NCBI GenBank assembly: GCA_007922225.1
Contig: ML680053.1
Coordinates: forward strand, 8,540,217-8,604,216
Source: Emydura subglobosa
Taxonomy: Eukaryota; Chordata; Testudines; Chelidae
Length of the DNA: 64,000 bases
Direction: 5' to 3'
The position numbers and the translations under genes were made by a program. Positions 43,921 to 55,689 of the stretch are shown here, one piece after another. The notes below the pieces were generated by a model. That model was not told the origin of the DNA, searched no databases, and was given only the letters and a program-made list of their open reading frames with translations. How positions within the stretch are numbered: position 1 is the stretch's first letter; the number at the start of each line of letters is the position of its first letter.

Positions 43921-44224
43921 GCAAGGTCTCAATTTTGTTCTCGTAGGAACAAAAACAATTGTTTTAAGTGATTTTTAGTACCTCCTCCAAAAACTTCCCC
44001 CTTGGAACTTGTGCTTCTCCCTCAGAGGTTTAACTGTAAGCACACGAGCAGTCTTATTTAGTTCAATGTATTGGTTGATTTCAGTGAGTCTACTCACATG
44101 CTTAATGTTAACATTTAAAACCTCTGCTTGGCTCTCAGCACCATGCAGGATTGAGCCCTTAATCTCTTGCCTCAGTTCCCCACTATCCAATGAGATAATA
44201 ATAATAATACCCTTCTCACCTTTT

Positions 44225-44390
44225 GTCTCTCCTACATAGACTGTGAGCTCCTCGAGGCAAGGGTTGTCTCTTACTATGTGTTAGCATCTTACCTAGCAGA
44301 ATGAGACCTTGATCTGAGTTGGTGCCCTCAGGAGCCACCGTAATATATAATACAATAAAATAATAATCATTAATAAAAGATTTGTGAACT
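44225..44390 (+). repeat. L2/MIR-type tail with AATA-rich end
   Basis: 'agactgtgagctcctcgagg', 'gtctcttactatgtgttag' and 'gagccaccgtaatatataat' match the family at 13478 and 44985. Confidence 0.7.
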
Positions 44391-44639
44391 CCTGTGAGGA
44401 TAGATAAGTAAAATGAAGGGAACCAAAGAGATGAGAAACCTGGGAAGAAATTAACAAGTGAGTTTTCATTTGAGATTAAAAAACAATCCTCAGCACAGCC
44501 ACTGACTGGGATGAAGAAAGCTGGAAGAGATTTACAGGTGAACATTGCAATCTGAAGGCAAAAAAAACCCAGTGGAAATTTGGATTCCACATGCAGCAGC
44601 ATCATGCCGTAGAACAAGTAGATAACAGGTCCTCTCTAG

Positions 44640-44850
44640 ATGGCTCTGGAGCAGCTACAACAGGAATACTGAAGGCTTTTGTGAGCATATTACCAGAAAG
44701 ATATTGGCATAATGGAGAGAGTTCAGAGAACAGCAATTAAAATAATTAGAGGACAGGAGGGATCGATTTGCTAGGAAAAATCAAAGGAACTAGATATTTA
44801 TAGCTTTAGAAAGTAGTGACAAAGGGAAAGGGGACTATTAAAACCATGTA
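44640..44850 (+). mobile_element. CR1 LINE fragment, sense
   Basis: Sense reading gives YYQKDIGIMERVQRTAIKII, the post-palm FKKDxxxLERVQRRATKMI block, with no RT motif left. Confidence 0.6.
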
Positions 44851-44984
44851 CATTGGATACCCTAAAAATCTACATATATTGCTTGTGACAGCTACACTGG
44901 CTGCTTTATCTGCAGCATTTTCAAACTGGAAGCACAAGGGATAGAACATATGTTTGGAACAGTCCGTTTGTTTCATTAATTGCA

Positions 44985-45110
44985 CAGAGACTATAAACTA
45001 TTTAAGGCGGGGAGTGTCTTTTTGTTCTGTGTTTGTACAGAGCCTAGCACAATGGGGTCCTGGTCCACAAATGGGGTTCCTAAACGTTATCACAATACAG
45101 ATGCAAGCCT
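44985..45110 (+). repeat. L2/MIR-type tail
   Basis: 'tatttaaggcggggagtgtc', 'tttgtacagagcctagcaca' and 'atggggtcctggtccacaa' are the same tail family as at 13478. Confidence 0.7.
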
Positions 45111-45329
45111 GCAGCTGCACTGTAGCTTTAGGGAAGGTGTTCTCTACCACCATCGGTGGTGAATGTGGGGAATAGACAAAACAAGCAGGCCTGCTTTGCA
45201 AGTTACCCACCTTCCCACTGTGACATTCTGGTCATTTTGGTTAAAACTCATTTAAGTTGTCAGTGTAGGGGTAATGAAATGTCGTTATCCTTATTGTGTG
45301 ACAAAAGGCACACAGAACCATACTTCATA

Positions 45330-45790
45330 TGTCCTAAGTGAGGAGTTGCCGTAGCCAGCTGTCTTGCATGGCTGGCTTGTGGAGCTGGACGTAAGCCAGA
45401 GACACAAGAGCCAGCGGAAAGGGACTGCTATCTTTGACTAGGAGTGAGTCCCTGGTGGCTAAGACTCTGCTGAAGGATCCTATGATGATCACTATGCCCC
45501 GTTCCCCTCCCCCGACACACACACTGGTTAATGACAGAGCTGAGTGAACTCTGCTAAGGAGTCCCCTACCTGGCATCCATTAGGTGGAGTCTGAGGACCC
45601 AGACTCAGCATTAAGACAGCATCACAGCAGGATGTGATGCAGACGTGGCAGCAAAGCGTGTGCGCGCTTACATACAACCAGCAGCCCTACAGCTGTAATC
45701 ACTATAGCGTCAGTGAGTGGTGGAGCTGCTAGACCGGACTTGAGGTGGAGCCAGCTACAGAGATGGCAGAAGGTGGTGGTGTTTGTTCAT
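45330..45790. repeat. Unclassified, GC-richer repeat-like block
   Basis: Motifs such as 'gagtgagtccctggtggcta' suggest an LTR or other interspersed repeat, but no ends or duplication are identified. Confidence 0.3.
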
Positions 45791-45929
45791 TCTAAGAGGT
45801 CCCCCTAGATATTTGAACCTGGCCCTTTCTGTTGCTGACAACACCTGGCAGAAGGACAACATGGATAATTATAATAATGTCCAAGCACTGGAAAGATGGT
45901 AACAAATTTGGTTTGTGCAGCGGATTATA

Positions 45930-46155
45930 GTTTTGGTTGAAGATGAGGAAAACTATTGAGGCACTGACTGATTTGCCTGTGGAACAGTCTCTGAAGAGAA
46001 GTAATGGAAGCCCCATCCAATGGGACATTTAAAGTTAGACTGGACAAAAACACAAGGTAATATACTGCTGAGAACAATCTTGCATTGGCAGAAGGATGGA
46101 TTAGGTGGGAACTAATCAGTCTTCTACATCACTAGCTGTTATAGCTCTGTGATTA
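45930..46155 (+). mobile_element. CR1 LINE 3' UTR, sense
   Basis: 'ggaagccccatccaatggga' and 'ttaaagttagactggacaaa' match the sense CR1 3' region (compare 54655-54700). The terminal repeat is decayed ('tatagctctgtga'). Confidence 0.55.
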
Positions 46156-46159
46156 AATT

Positions 46160-48330
46160 CCTCCCTCAGGACCCACTCCTGGTCTGATTAATGTGAATGG
46201 GAGCTTTACCATTGGCTTCAGCTGGAAGAGAATCTGCCCCAAAGATAATAAATGGGGTATATATAAATAATGGGACAGATTCTCAGACCCACTCTGAGCC
46301 ACTAGCACCACCCTGGGGGGGTGGAGTCAGGAGAATCCCTGGAAGGCATAGAGCTGGTAGAGCCAGCTCCTAAGCCTCCCTCTCCACAAATCCTGGTGCA
46401 AAAGACATACTAGGGATGAGTAGGGCACAGAGTGCTCTAGCAATGCCCAGTGGCTATATGGTGCATTGGGGCATCCGTGCAGACGGGTGCAAATCAGACC
46501 AGCCCCAAATCTCCTCTCAACTGCATTCAGGACCAGGCAGAGAACCAGAGTGACCTCTCTGCTTCACTAATAGAAAATATAGCCCACTATATTTAAGAGG
46601 ATGGGGGCATGGAGGAGACCCAAGGCCAGCTGTTCCCAAGAGATGCCCAATCACCTTACGGACAAGAATGACATTTCACCTGAATGACAGTAACTTCTTT
46701 GCAATGTAGACCATTACACCAATGTGCACAGTGAGTGTATCTCTGAATGCCTTGCTGCCTCTGAGATCCAGATGGAGAACTAGCAATAGCTTGTTGAGGC
46801 TGTGAAATATCAGCAAAACTAATGTGATGATCAGTCCATTATACAGCAAGAAATAGCTGAATTATTAGTTTCTGTAGCATCTCCAGCAAGGTTTTGAAGA
46901 GTCCATGCATGTCAAATAGCATGAGGTTGGTGTTACTTTGACAAGAACTGCAAGACAGAAACAAAACAACACATTTTTATAATTCCTCACAGAAATTATA
47001 AATTATTCATCCAAGTTATACCTAAAATAGAGTTGTCCCTCTGATATCTCAAAGTGCAACACCCATGTCCTATACAGTTGGTTCATCAAACAGCAAATCT
47101 CCCTTAATTTTCTGAGGTAAAATGGAAAACACAGCAGTTTGTCTAGCCACTACTTGGTCATGCATATATTCAGAGTTTACTTCATATATCCAGGTACATT
47201 TTGCCCTCGGTGGGCGCAAACAGCTACCAGTGATCTCAGTCAAAGGGCTGGAAGTGACACGAAGTCAATAACTCCCATGCCACTGCAATCTGTGCTTCCC
47301 TCTGACCGTAGGCTAAGTCAGGTTCAGCTTGGTGAACACTTGGATGTTTCTGATTCGATAAGTGGCACTCCTCCTGAGTCAGAACTGAACTAGTGCCCTC
47401 ACCAGGATGATAAAGAGCACTGTGCTTGTGGGGATGCTGTCTATTGGACGAGAGTGGTAAAACCGGGGATCCTCCCATAGCACTTTTTGCACAAGTGTTC
47501 AGGGTGAATTCCTGCTGGAAAACTTAACGTTTTGCCTAACAGTCTTCTGCTTATAATTTCAGCTGGCTGCACATTACTTCTTAATTTTGTGCCCTAAAAT
47601 ATAGTATAACACTGCTGTTTTCTATATGCTTTCATGTACATTCTGCAAGAAAAACAAGATTAAACGCTTACAGTAATATTGTTTATTTTAGCTGGAGTAA
47701 AACAATGTTTTTGTTTAGTATTGATTTAATTGATTTGCCTTTCTCCTTACAAAGCCTTAAATTCTCTCTGATATTTTATTATGCTAGAATCAGAGCAAAT
47801 TTAGTAGATGTGCTCAGACGCATCAGATGGTCCCCTTCTACCCTGCAGATTTTGCAGACAAGCTTGTGCCCCACTATTTTTCAATTACAGCATTGATTGA
47901 GAAACTAGGCATCACTCTTGCTCAAGGACCTGAGCAGCAGGCACATTAATAGGTCACTTGGCAGTTTTGAAGAATCAGGCTATGGAATATTATTGATAAA
48001 TTGCTAGAAATTAGATGCAAAGATTTGTTTTCATTTTGACATAATATGGACAATTGCTTTTAAATTTAAACTGAACTCCTCATTGCCTCCTTCAAAAGAG
48101 TGAAGGAATCACCAGCAGGGAGGCAAATCACAAGAAGAGTGCATATTTTCAGAAACTGGGACAGGTTACTAGAAGCTGGGAGAATGGGCATGAAGACTAG
48201 CTCCTTGTCTCTAACCTGGTTCTAGTTTCCACAGACAGTTCCTGCATTATCCCTACAATTTAAGTGCACACATGCACAGTCCTAAAGGGTGAAAAGTAGA
48301 GCAGGTCAGAATATAGGCTTACTTTCTGAG
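46160..48330. other. Unassigned
   Basis: No supported feature in more than 2 kb. Short frames only, without recognisable domains. Confidence 0.35.
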
Positions 48331-48339
48331 GAAAATTTA

Positions 48340-48840
48340 GACTTTTAATAAAAAAAAAAAATCAAAAATCGAAATCTTTTGACTGAAAACCGAAAATTTC
48401 AATTCTAAATTCTAAAGCCATCGGCAGAGTATTTCAGGTGCCTCATGCCCCCATTTTCCTCAACAGACTGGGATCCCTGGTCAGACTACATCTTCCAGAA
48501 CACATCATGGCCTCTTGCTGAGCTGCTGGGGCACAACATGGGAGTCCCATTGCTGTGGTGCATGATGAGAGACAAAGTCCAGGTTGGGAGCCCAACCCAT
48601 AGAGGAGAATGAAAGCATGAGACACCAAATTCCATCTCCCATGATGTATCAGGGTTGAATTTCTGAACTGAAGGTTTTGAGTTTCAGCCAAAAATCTTTC
48701 AGTTTTCAGATGTTTGGTTTTTCAATGAAAAGTCAAAACTTTCCACCGAAAGCAGAACCTTCCGATGAAAAACTTTCTTTAATCACAAACCCAATTTACC
48801 ATTGAAAAACTCTGACAGAAAATGTTTTACCACACCTAGT
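48340..48840. repeat. Large imperfect fold-back
   Basis: The AT-rich outer parts ('atcgaaatcttttgactgaa', 'ttttgagtttcagccaaaaa') and the inner parts ('gactacatcttccagaacac' with 'ccatctcccatgatgtatc') are arranged as inverted pairs around about 48590. The frame at 48443-48691 is a by-product. Confidence 0.45.
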
Positions 48841-49374
48841 CAAAAGTGTCCTGTGTCCCATCTCCCAACTTCCCTAGACCTCTATCTGCTGCAGCTTCTG
48901 GCATGTCTTCTCAGGAACTCTATAGTAAAAAATAATCATCATTGGTACTTACTGGATAATTATCTTTGCATTCCTGCATAACAATAAACTTTCTACATGA
49001 ACACTAAGGGCTTTTTCTCACCCCTTCCAATGCACCAAGTACCACTGAAAGGATTCAGAGGAAGCTAGATATCCCACTATACTTCTGGCATACGTATAAC
49101 AGTTGAAACAATAGACAGGGAAAGAACTCCCTTTGCTGAACACCAAATGACAGGTCAGAGGTCAAATCACAGGTTCCAAGAAGACATATGGACATAGCTT
49201 ATTGTTTTCTCTGATAGTTCAGAGTACATGGCAGCTAATCAAACATTATATTACTGAAGTTTGATATAATTTTGTATGTACTGCAGGAGTATATTGCAAA
49301 ACCAACAGCCCCTTGTCTTTCAGCTACTTATCCACTTCAAGGGGTAATTCAGGGGCAGATTTTTCCCTAAGTAT

Positions 49375-49660
49375 TATTATTGTTTGTATAATTGTAGCAC
49401 CTAGTATCAGAAACCAAGGCAAGGATGGTCATGCCTAGTGTTTGGAACAGTGGCTGTCAGTCCTAGTCGTCAGAGCCAAACGCTGGAATCAGGAGTCAAG
49501 AACAGGGTTGGAGCAGGAGTAGGGACAAGACTGGAGCCGGAGCAGGGCTGAAGTAGGCTAAGGTCCATGGAGTCTGTCACTACTATCAGGCAGAGGAGAG
49601 TTACAAGCCGTGAAGTGACATTGAGCAGACGGCCCTGCTGTTTCTCCTGTGAGATTTATA
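49375..49660. repeat. L2-like tail followed by LTR-like sequence
   Basis: 'tgtttgtataattgtagcac' at about 49381 resembles the L2/MIR tails. From 49460 a purine-rich stretch ('ggagcaggagtagggacaag') has an LTR-like look but no confirmed ends. Confidence 0.35.
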
Positions 49661-49919
49661 TACCTGCTCCGAGAGTCACCAGACCATCTCCTGGCTGTAG
49701 GCCTTGCTAGACCCCTAGGCATAATTAAGAATGTGAACCAGATAGACCTTGGCAATATAGTACCACACCAGGTCTTGGCTAACCAAGTAAGCACATTCCT
49801 GACCAGAGAGGACGGTAAAAGAACACCCAGAGTTCTCATGTAATGATGTAAACAAATTCCCAGGAGATGGTATAGGAACACATCGACTCCTCGGAAGATA
49901 AGGGTGGAATAACAGGATA

Positions 49920-50050
49920 ATAAGAATGGCCATATTGGGTCAGACCAATGGTCCATCAAGCCCAGTATCCTGTCTTCTGACAGTGGCCAATGCCAGCTGC
50001 TTGAGAGGGAATGAACAGAACAGGTAACCATCAAGTGATACATCCCATCA
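49920..50050 (-). mobile_element. LINE family A 3' tail, antisense
   Basis: 'aagaatggccatattgggtc' and 'agaccaatggtccatcaagc', with 'cagtatcctgtcttctgaca', match 3145-3240 and 16135-16220. Only about 130 bp remain. Confidence 0.75.
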
Positions 50051-50054
50051 GATG

Positions 50055-50445
50055 GATGAAGATGTTTTGTTCAATTAGCAAGTACAAAATATAAGGGTGG
50101 CAACTAACAACATCTGGAGGGTAATATGTAACTTGTTTGTATCAATGTATAAATGGAAAAGTCATAGGAGGGGCATCTTTGTATTGACTGAGGGGACAGC
50201 GTCCTGTTATGTTGACTGAGCCCTTATCTTGTCATGGGCATACATGTGTTAGTATCCCTGTGACCCTTGGACAGGGTGCTAGTACCATGGTTTGCTGACA
50301 ATGAACCTGGCCAGATGCCTTCACCACTGAACCAAGCCTCTGATTGTTATGATTAACATCAAGGTTTGCTGAATCAACACACTGCACTCTCTGATAGTGC
50401 AGCTAACACTGGAGCTCCAAGAATTGCAGCATTAACAACTCTTGG
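50055..50445. repeat. LTR-like block with a TATA-like motif
   Basis: 'tatcaatgtataaatgg' at about 50139 is TATA-like, with a GC-richer part downstream. Its position between two LINE fragments suits an inserted LTR, but no termini or duplication were found. Confidence 0.3.
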
Positions 50446-50449
50446 AGTA

Positions 50450-50735
50450 CTTTCACTTGTCCTTATTGAATTTCATCCTATTTACTTCAGACCATTTCTT
50501 CAGTTTGTCCAGATCATTTTGAATTTTAATCCTATCCTCAAAAGCATTTGCAACCCCTCCCAGCTTGATATTGTCCACAAACTTTGTAAGTGTACTGTCT
50601 TTGTCATTATCTAAATCAATAATGAAGATATTGAACAGAACTGGACCCAGATCTGATCCCTGTTGGACCCCACTTGATATGCCCTTCCAACTTGACTGTC
50701 AACCAGCTATGCACCCACCTTATGCAAAAATCTAC
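50450..50735 (-). pseudogene. CR1 reverse transcriptase remnant
   Basis: Minus-strand reading gives GVQQGSDLGPVLFNIFI, then KFVDNIKLGGVANAFEDRIKIQNDLDKL and SEVNRMKFNKD. The FVDD box is FVDN (50581-50570), so the second catalytic aspartate is lost. It closely matches 53.8-54.0 kb in inverse orientation. Confidence 0.75.
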
Positions 50736-50739
50736 AGGT

Positions 50740-51700
50740 TATACTGTAAATAAATAAATATGCAATATGCAAATAAATATGCAAACATCTACAGGATACA
50801 GAGTAAAATAAACATAAATACACAACCTGAGGCTTCACACTTCCATGTTAGAAAAAATATCCTTTTTCTAATAAGCATTACCTATTGCCTTAAAACAGAT
50901 TCCCAGCACACCCCCTAACTAAAGCAGGGATCTAGCATTCCTGAACAGCTTCTCACCTCAAGACTGTCCCTAAAGTTCTGAATGCTCTTCAGTTCAAACC
51001 CCTTCCATTTTAAGAGGGTTTGCAGGTTTTTTCTCCTATCGCAATACGGGGTTTAAGGCATCCCCCTTACACCTCTGTACAGATTGCTCTCACAGCTGGT
51101 TAGTGTGGAGGGAAGGAAAAGTTGCCAGTATGGTGCAGCTCCACCCCCTCCTGGGCAGATGGGCAGCAACTGGGCAGAGCCTTGGTTCCATGCCACACCG
51201 CCCTCACAGCAGCCAGCACCGGTGAGGGGTGTAGAAGGGAAGAAAGCTGTACCAAATACTGGGTAGTTACAGATAACTACCTGCTGGAGCAAGACCCTAC
51301 ATTTGGTCCCTGACCTGCTTCTAGGGCCCTACAGTTACTCATTGCACCTTACTCAGGGCTCATGGTAACTCCAGGATTCTACCTTTTGCCCCTTCACATC
51401 ACGTTTCAGCATACAGAACTGCAATATCTGTAAGCGAGGTTGTCACATCAGCAGAAAGATTAGCTGCGAACCGCTGGGGGAAAAAGCTGTTGTGAGCAAT
51501 TTGTAATATACTGGCTTGGGCCACTGATTGACTGCAACATTATGTAAGCACAAGGAGAATTAGGAACTCACTCTGTGCGAAAAGGGACGCATAATCCCTA
51601 TGCTTATGAAACCTTGAAAGTTTATTCCATTTATTTTCCATGAATAGCATGAATTTGAAATGAAAGCAAAATAATCCTAATGAAATCTTAGATTAAAACC
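50740..51700. other. Unassigned
   Basis: A short triplication of 'aaataaatatgcaa'-like units lies at about 50745-50790. No other feature is supported. Confidence 0.35.
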
Positions 51701-51819
51701 CCACATTAGCGCCATAACAGAGGCATTGTTAAATTAACATTGGCTCTGAGCTTACTCTCAGGTAAATCAATGAACAGACCCCCAATAACTTCAGTAGAAA
51801 TGGCATCATTGTGCATTCC

Positions 51820-52330
51820 TCCTGTAGAGGAGTGGCTTGTGTCACAGCACCCTGTGGTGGCATCAGGGTAGCCCTGAATGCAGCCCTTCGCCTCAGGTTC
51901 CCTTTTTGGTCCCAAATAACTCCACACAGGGTTTTTCCAGTCCAATCACAACAACCCTCCTTAGGGTCTAATTTATAAACTTAAAGTTCAAAACTAAACA
52001 CAAATGTTTTCCCTCCAACCAAGTACAGCCCAAACTCTCCTGGTCTCAGGGTCTCCTCAGCAGAACTAGGCCTAGATCTAGATCTAGATCTAGAACTAAA
52101 ACTAGGCCTCTGCCCTCCTGGGCTTCGTTCTTACTGCAGCTACCTTCTGTTCTTTATAGAAAATTGCTTGATTCTCGTCAGGTGGGGCTCATGCTGTAGC
52201 CAGGATTGGCTTGGCACAGTCTCTCCAGCCCAAGGACAAGCCACCCTGTTATACCCCCTAATTATCCGACGTAAAGCAATTTTGCTTTAACGAAACCTGA
52301 AGGTTCAGCAAGCAGAAGACTACACCCTTT
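51820..52330. repeat. LTR-like block with a hexamer run
   Basis: The block contains (TAGATC)n at about 52073-52096, giving overlapping AGATCT palindromes. 'tttttggtcccaaataactc' and 'ggtttttccagtccaatcac' give the impression of a retroviral-type LTR or leader, but the ends are not defined. Confidence 0.35.
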
Positions 52331-52599
52331 TGCACTATCTTAACTTGCTGTAATCCCCTCGATAACATGGTGATTAGTGCATCACAAAACCCTACACAGT
52401 CAGGTACAATAGATAATCTGAGTGCCACGCATAGTTAAAGCTATACATTTAAGTTTCTCTGGTCTATGAGCAACTAACGCACAAGCTGGTTTATTCTCAG
52501 ACAAGACATGTTAGCAGAGAATTAAAGAGTACACATCAATAACTTAAGGGTTAAATACTAAAATAATAACCCAGATGGGTTTTTGGTGGCTCATGAAAA

Positions 52600-52960
52600 C
52601 TGATCTGAAAAAAAGAATGGCTTTATGGGTAAGGGACTCCCTTAGGAGAACTGGGTTCAATTCTAGGCTCTACCTCAACCTTCCTGGAGGTCCTTGGGTG
52701 AGTGACTTAGGCCCACATCCTCAAAGATATTTTAGCTCCTAACGGCTACTGATTTCAAAGCAAGTTAGACACCTAAATATCTTTGACAATCTGGGCCTTA
52801 ATCCTTTTTATGGTTCGGTTTCCCATCTCTAAAATGGGGACAATACATATTTCCCTACTTTACAGGGATATTGTATTCATTCTTGGGACAAGAGGTGCTC
52901 AGGTACTATGGTGATGGCATCCACATAAATCCCTAGGGACACCTCTTCCCACAGTAGGCT
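52600..52960 (+). repeat. MIR SINE split by an 88 bp dyad element
   Basis: The left MIR half ends at 'ccttgggtgagtgactta' and the right half resumes at 'atcctttttatggttcggtt' and 'tcccatctctaaaatgggga'. The 52710-52797 element lies between them. Confidence 0.75.
52710..52797. mobile_element. Short dyad element, 88 bp
   Basis: The ends GGCCCACATCCTCAAAGATA and the inverse of the right end, GGCCCAGATTGTCAAAGATA, pair over about 25 bp. TTA flanks both sides (52707-52709 and 52798-52800). It is inserted in a MIR. Confidence 0.75.
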
Positions 52961-53351
52961 GATGTCTATGTATTACAGTATTGTAGCTTTTCAGCCCTGT
53001 GGTTTCAGCACCAAAAGGGCCAGGTTCATTTATCTGGGGAGGATCATTCTGAAAAACTTAACAACCAGCATCAAGTCAAGCTTCCACACAGAAACTGGTA
53101 CAACTTAATACCCGCTGGGCACCTTTGTCAGGTGATGCTTTTTGTTTCAGTTTTCATCAAAATGTTTAGAAGCAATTGGACATTTAATTTAATGAATGCC
53201 ATTGAAACTGAGATAGCATCAGAAGCTGAAATAGGGAAAGAACAAATTACAATATTACTTAGATAAGTTAGATGTCTTCAGATCACCAGAGCCTGATGAA
53301 ATACATTCTAGAATACTCAAGGAGCTGACTGAGGAGATATCTCAGCCATTA

Positions 53352-53603
53352 GTGATTATCTTCGAAAAGTCATGGAAGATGGGAGAGATTCAAGAGGACT
53401 GGAAAAAGGCAAATATAGTGCCCATCTACAAAAAGGGGAATAAAGACAGGGAGGAGTATTACAGACCCGCCAGCTTACCTTCAGTACCTGGAAAGATAAT
53501 TGAGCCTATAATTAAGCAATTAATTTGCAAACACCTAGAAGATAATAAGGTGATAAGTAACAGCATGGATTTGTCAAGAACATACTGTGTCAAACCAACT
53601 TAA
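53352..53603 (+). pseudogene. CR1 RT N-terminal remnant
   Basis: WKKANIVPIYKKGNKDREEYYRPASLPSVPGKIIEPIIKQ is the RT finger block (consensus WxxAxVxPIxKKGxxxxxxNYRPVSLTSVxGKIxE). The next block (QHGFxxGxSCxTN) is corrupted after NSMDLSRT. The catalytic box further on reads CVDD (53907-53918) in place of FVDD, with both aspartates kept. Confidence 0.85.
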
Positions 53604-54233
53604 TAGCTTTCTTTGACAGGCCTTGGGGATAGAGCGGAAGCTATAGATGTGGTAGATCTTGACTTTCGTAAGGCATTGGATACTGTCTCTCATGACCTTC
53701 TCATAAACAAACTAAGGAAATACTATCTAGAAAGTGGGTTCATAACTGGTTGGAAAACAATTCCCAGAGAATAGTTATCAGTGGTTCACAGTCAAATTGG
53801 AAGGGCATATCGAGTGGGGTCCCACAGGGATCAGTTCTGGGTGTGGTTCTCTTCAGTATCTTCATCAGTGATTTAGATAATGGCATAGACAGTACACTTA
53901 ATAAAGTGTGTGGATGATATCAAGCTGGGAGGGATTGAAAATGCTTTGGAGGATAGGATTAAAATTCAAAATGATCTGGACAAACTGGAGAAATAGTCTG
54001 AAGTAAATAGGATGAAATTCAATAAGGACAAGTGAAAGTACTCCACTTAGGAAGGAACAATCAGTTGCACACATACAAAATGGGAAATGATTTTCTAGAA
54101 AGGAGTACTGTGGAAAGGGATATGGGGGGTCATAGTGGTTCACAAGCTAAATATGAGTCAACAGTGTCACACTGTTGCAAAAAATAGCAAACTTCATTCT
54201 GGGATGTATTAGCAGGAGTGTTGTAAGCAAGAC

Positions 54234-54629
54234 ATGAGAAGTAATTCTTCTGCTCTACTCCGCACTGCTAGGCCTCAACTGGAGTATTGTGTCCGGTTCT
54301 GGGCACCTCATTTCAAGAAAGATGTGGACAGATTGGAGAAAGTCCAGAGAAGAGCAACAAAAATGATTAAAGGTCTAGAAAATGTGACCTATCAGGAAAG
54401 ATTGAATACACTGGGTTTGTTTATTCTGGAGAAGAGAAGACTGAGGGGCGACATGATAACTGTTTTCAAGTACATAAAAGGTTGTTACAAAGAAGAGGGA
54501 GAAAAATGGTTCTCCTTAAGCTATGAGGATAGGACAAGAGGCAATGAGCTTAAATTGCAGCAAGGGTGGTTTAGGTTGGACATTAGGAAAAACTTCCTAA
54601 CTGTCAGGGTAGGTAAGCACTGGAATTAA
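54234..54629 (+). pseudogene. CR1 ORF2 C-terminal remnant
   Basis: This 131-residue frame reads LEYCVRFWAPHFKKDVDRLEKVQRR, ENVTYQERLNTLGLFILEKRR and FRLDIRKNFLTVRVGKHWN. It is the best-preserved CR1 protein segment in the window, with no stop for nearly 400 bp, which suggests a younger copy than those at 25 or 40 kb. Confidence 0.85.
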
Positions 54630-55139
54630 TTGCCTGGGGAGGTTGTGGAAACTCCATCACTGGATATTTATAAGAGTGGGTTAGACAAAAACCTGTCAGG
54701 GATGGTCTAGATAATGTTTGGACCTGCCTTGAGTGCAGGGGACTGGACTGGAAAACGTATTGATGTCCCTTCCAGTTCCATGACTCTATGAGTCCTCCTC
54801 GCAAGCACTGACTCCATTGTAGGAAACAATGGAAACTATTGGCAATGGGAGAGAAGGGACACCGAATAAACTTGGGAAAGCCAATAATAATAAATCCACA
54901 AGATATGTATAGTAAGTAAGATTCCTACTTCCCAGGCACCTTGGCAATATAGTCTTAAACTCAGTCCTCCACTCAAGCTGTGAGTGAGTGTTAGGGGAGA
55001 CATTGGCAGTGCAGCAGAATGCCTAGGCCACTGCTAATATTGGAATATCGATTATTATGCCTATTGCCAAAAGCACCTGTAAGGTCTTTGTGACAGCCTT
55101 GGCATAACTAGGCAGGCCAGGAGAAGAGGGGGAATGACC

Positions 55140-55680
55140 ACGAGAATTGAGCATGATCCGGCGCCATCTAGTCTTGCTTCTTTCAAACTGCTGAAGTATG
55201 CGGTTTTGGAAAGACAGGAAGTCTGTCTATGTTTGACTTCTGGTGCAGGGGTATTTGCTGGGGCCCGTTAAATTTGCTGACTCTACAAAAACACATCTGT
55301 ATAACTAACAACTTAAAAGTACTTGCTTAATATTTTTTATTTGATTGACATGTTGTTGATGTCATTGTAGCAGTTACTAACATAAAATGGGTAGACAGGT
55401 CTGAGGAATTTGGATTTGATCTTCTGGACATTTCTTGGACTCCCCAGTGATAGGCGGATAGCTGGCCACTTGAACTTTGTCGTCTGATCACTCGAGACCC
55501 CTGCACACCATGGGTAACTTTTGTTTGGGGGTGCTCTATAACCTATTATATTTATATGTGCTTGAGACTAAATAAAGCAGAGACTTTGAGGACAGGTATT
55601 CTTGTGAGAGTGCTGGAGCCTAATAAAGTAAAGGCTTTAAGTGAAAGCACTTTGTTTGATTTATGCCAACCATCTAGCAT
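55140..55680 (+). repeat. Possible solo LTR
   Basis: Two AATAAA signals (55571-55576 and 55622-55627) follow a TATA-like AT stretch ('tattatatttatatgtgctt'), and the stretch is flanked by unrelated DNA. This order would suit the 3' part of a retroviral-type LTR, but the termini are not resolved and no viral protein frame lies nearby. Confidence 0.35.
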
Positions 55681-55689
55681 ATGGACATG

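Larger units (their letters stand above)
53150..54800 (+). mobile_element. CR1 LINE, sense, from the RT domain to an intact 3' end
   Basis: This is the longest sense CR1 here. It starts in the RT finger region (53352), passes the palm and the C-terminal domain, and ends with 'gatgtcccttccagttccat' and 'gactctatgag', the CR1 terminal repeat. It is 5' truncated, with neither endonuclease nor ORF1. Confidence 0.85.

Noticed and set aside
44216..44617. 133 aa minus-strand frame
   Set aside because: Its C-terminal part runs through an L2/MIR-type tail, and no domain is recognisable.
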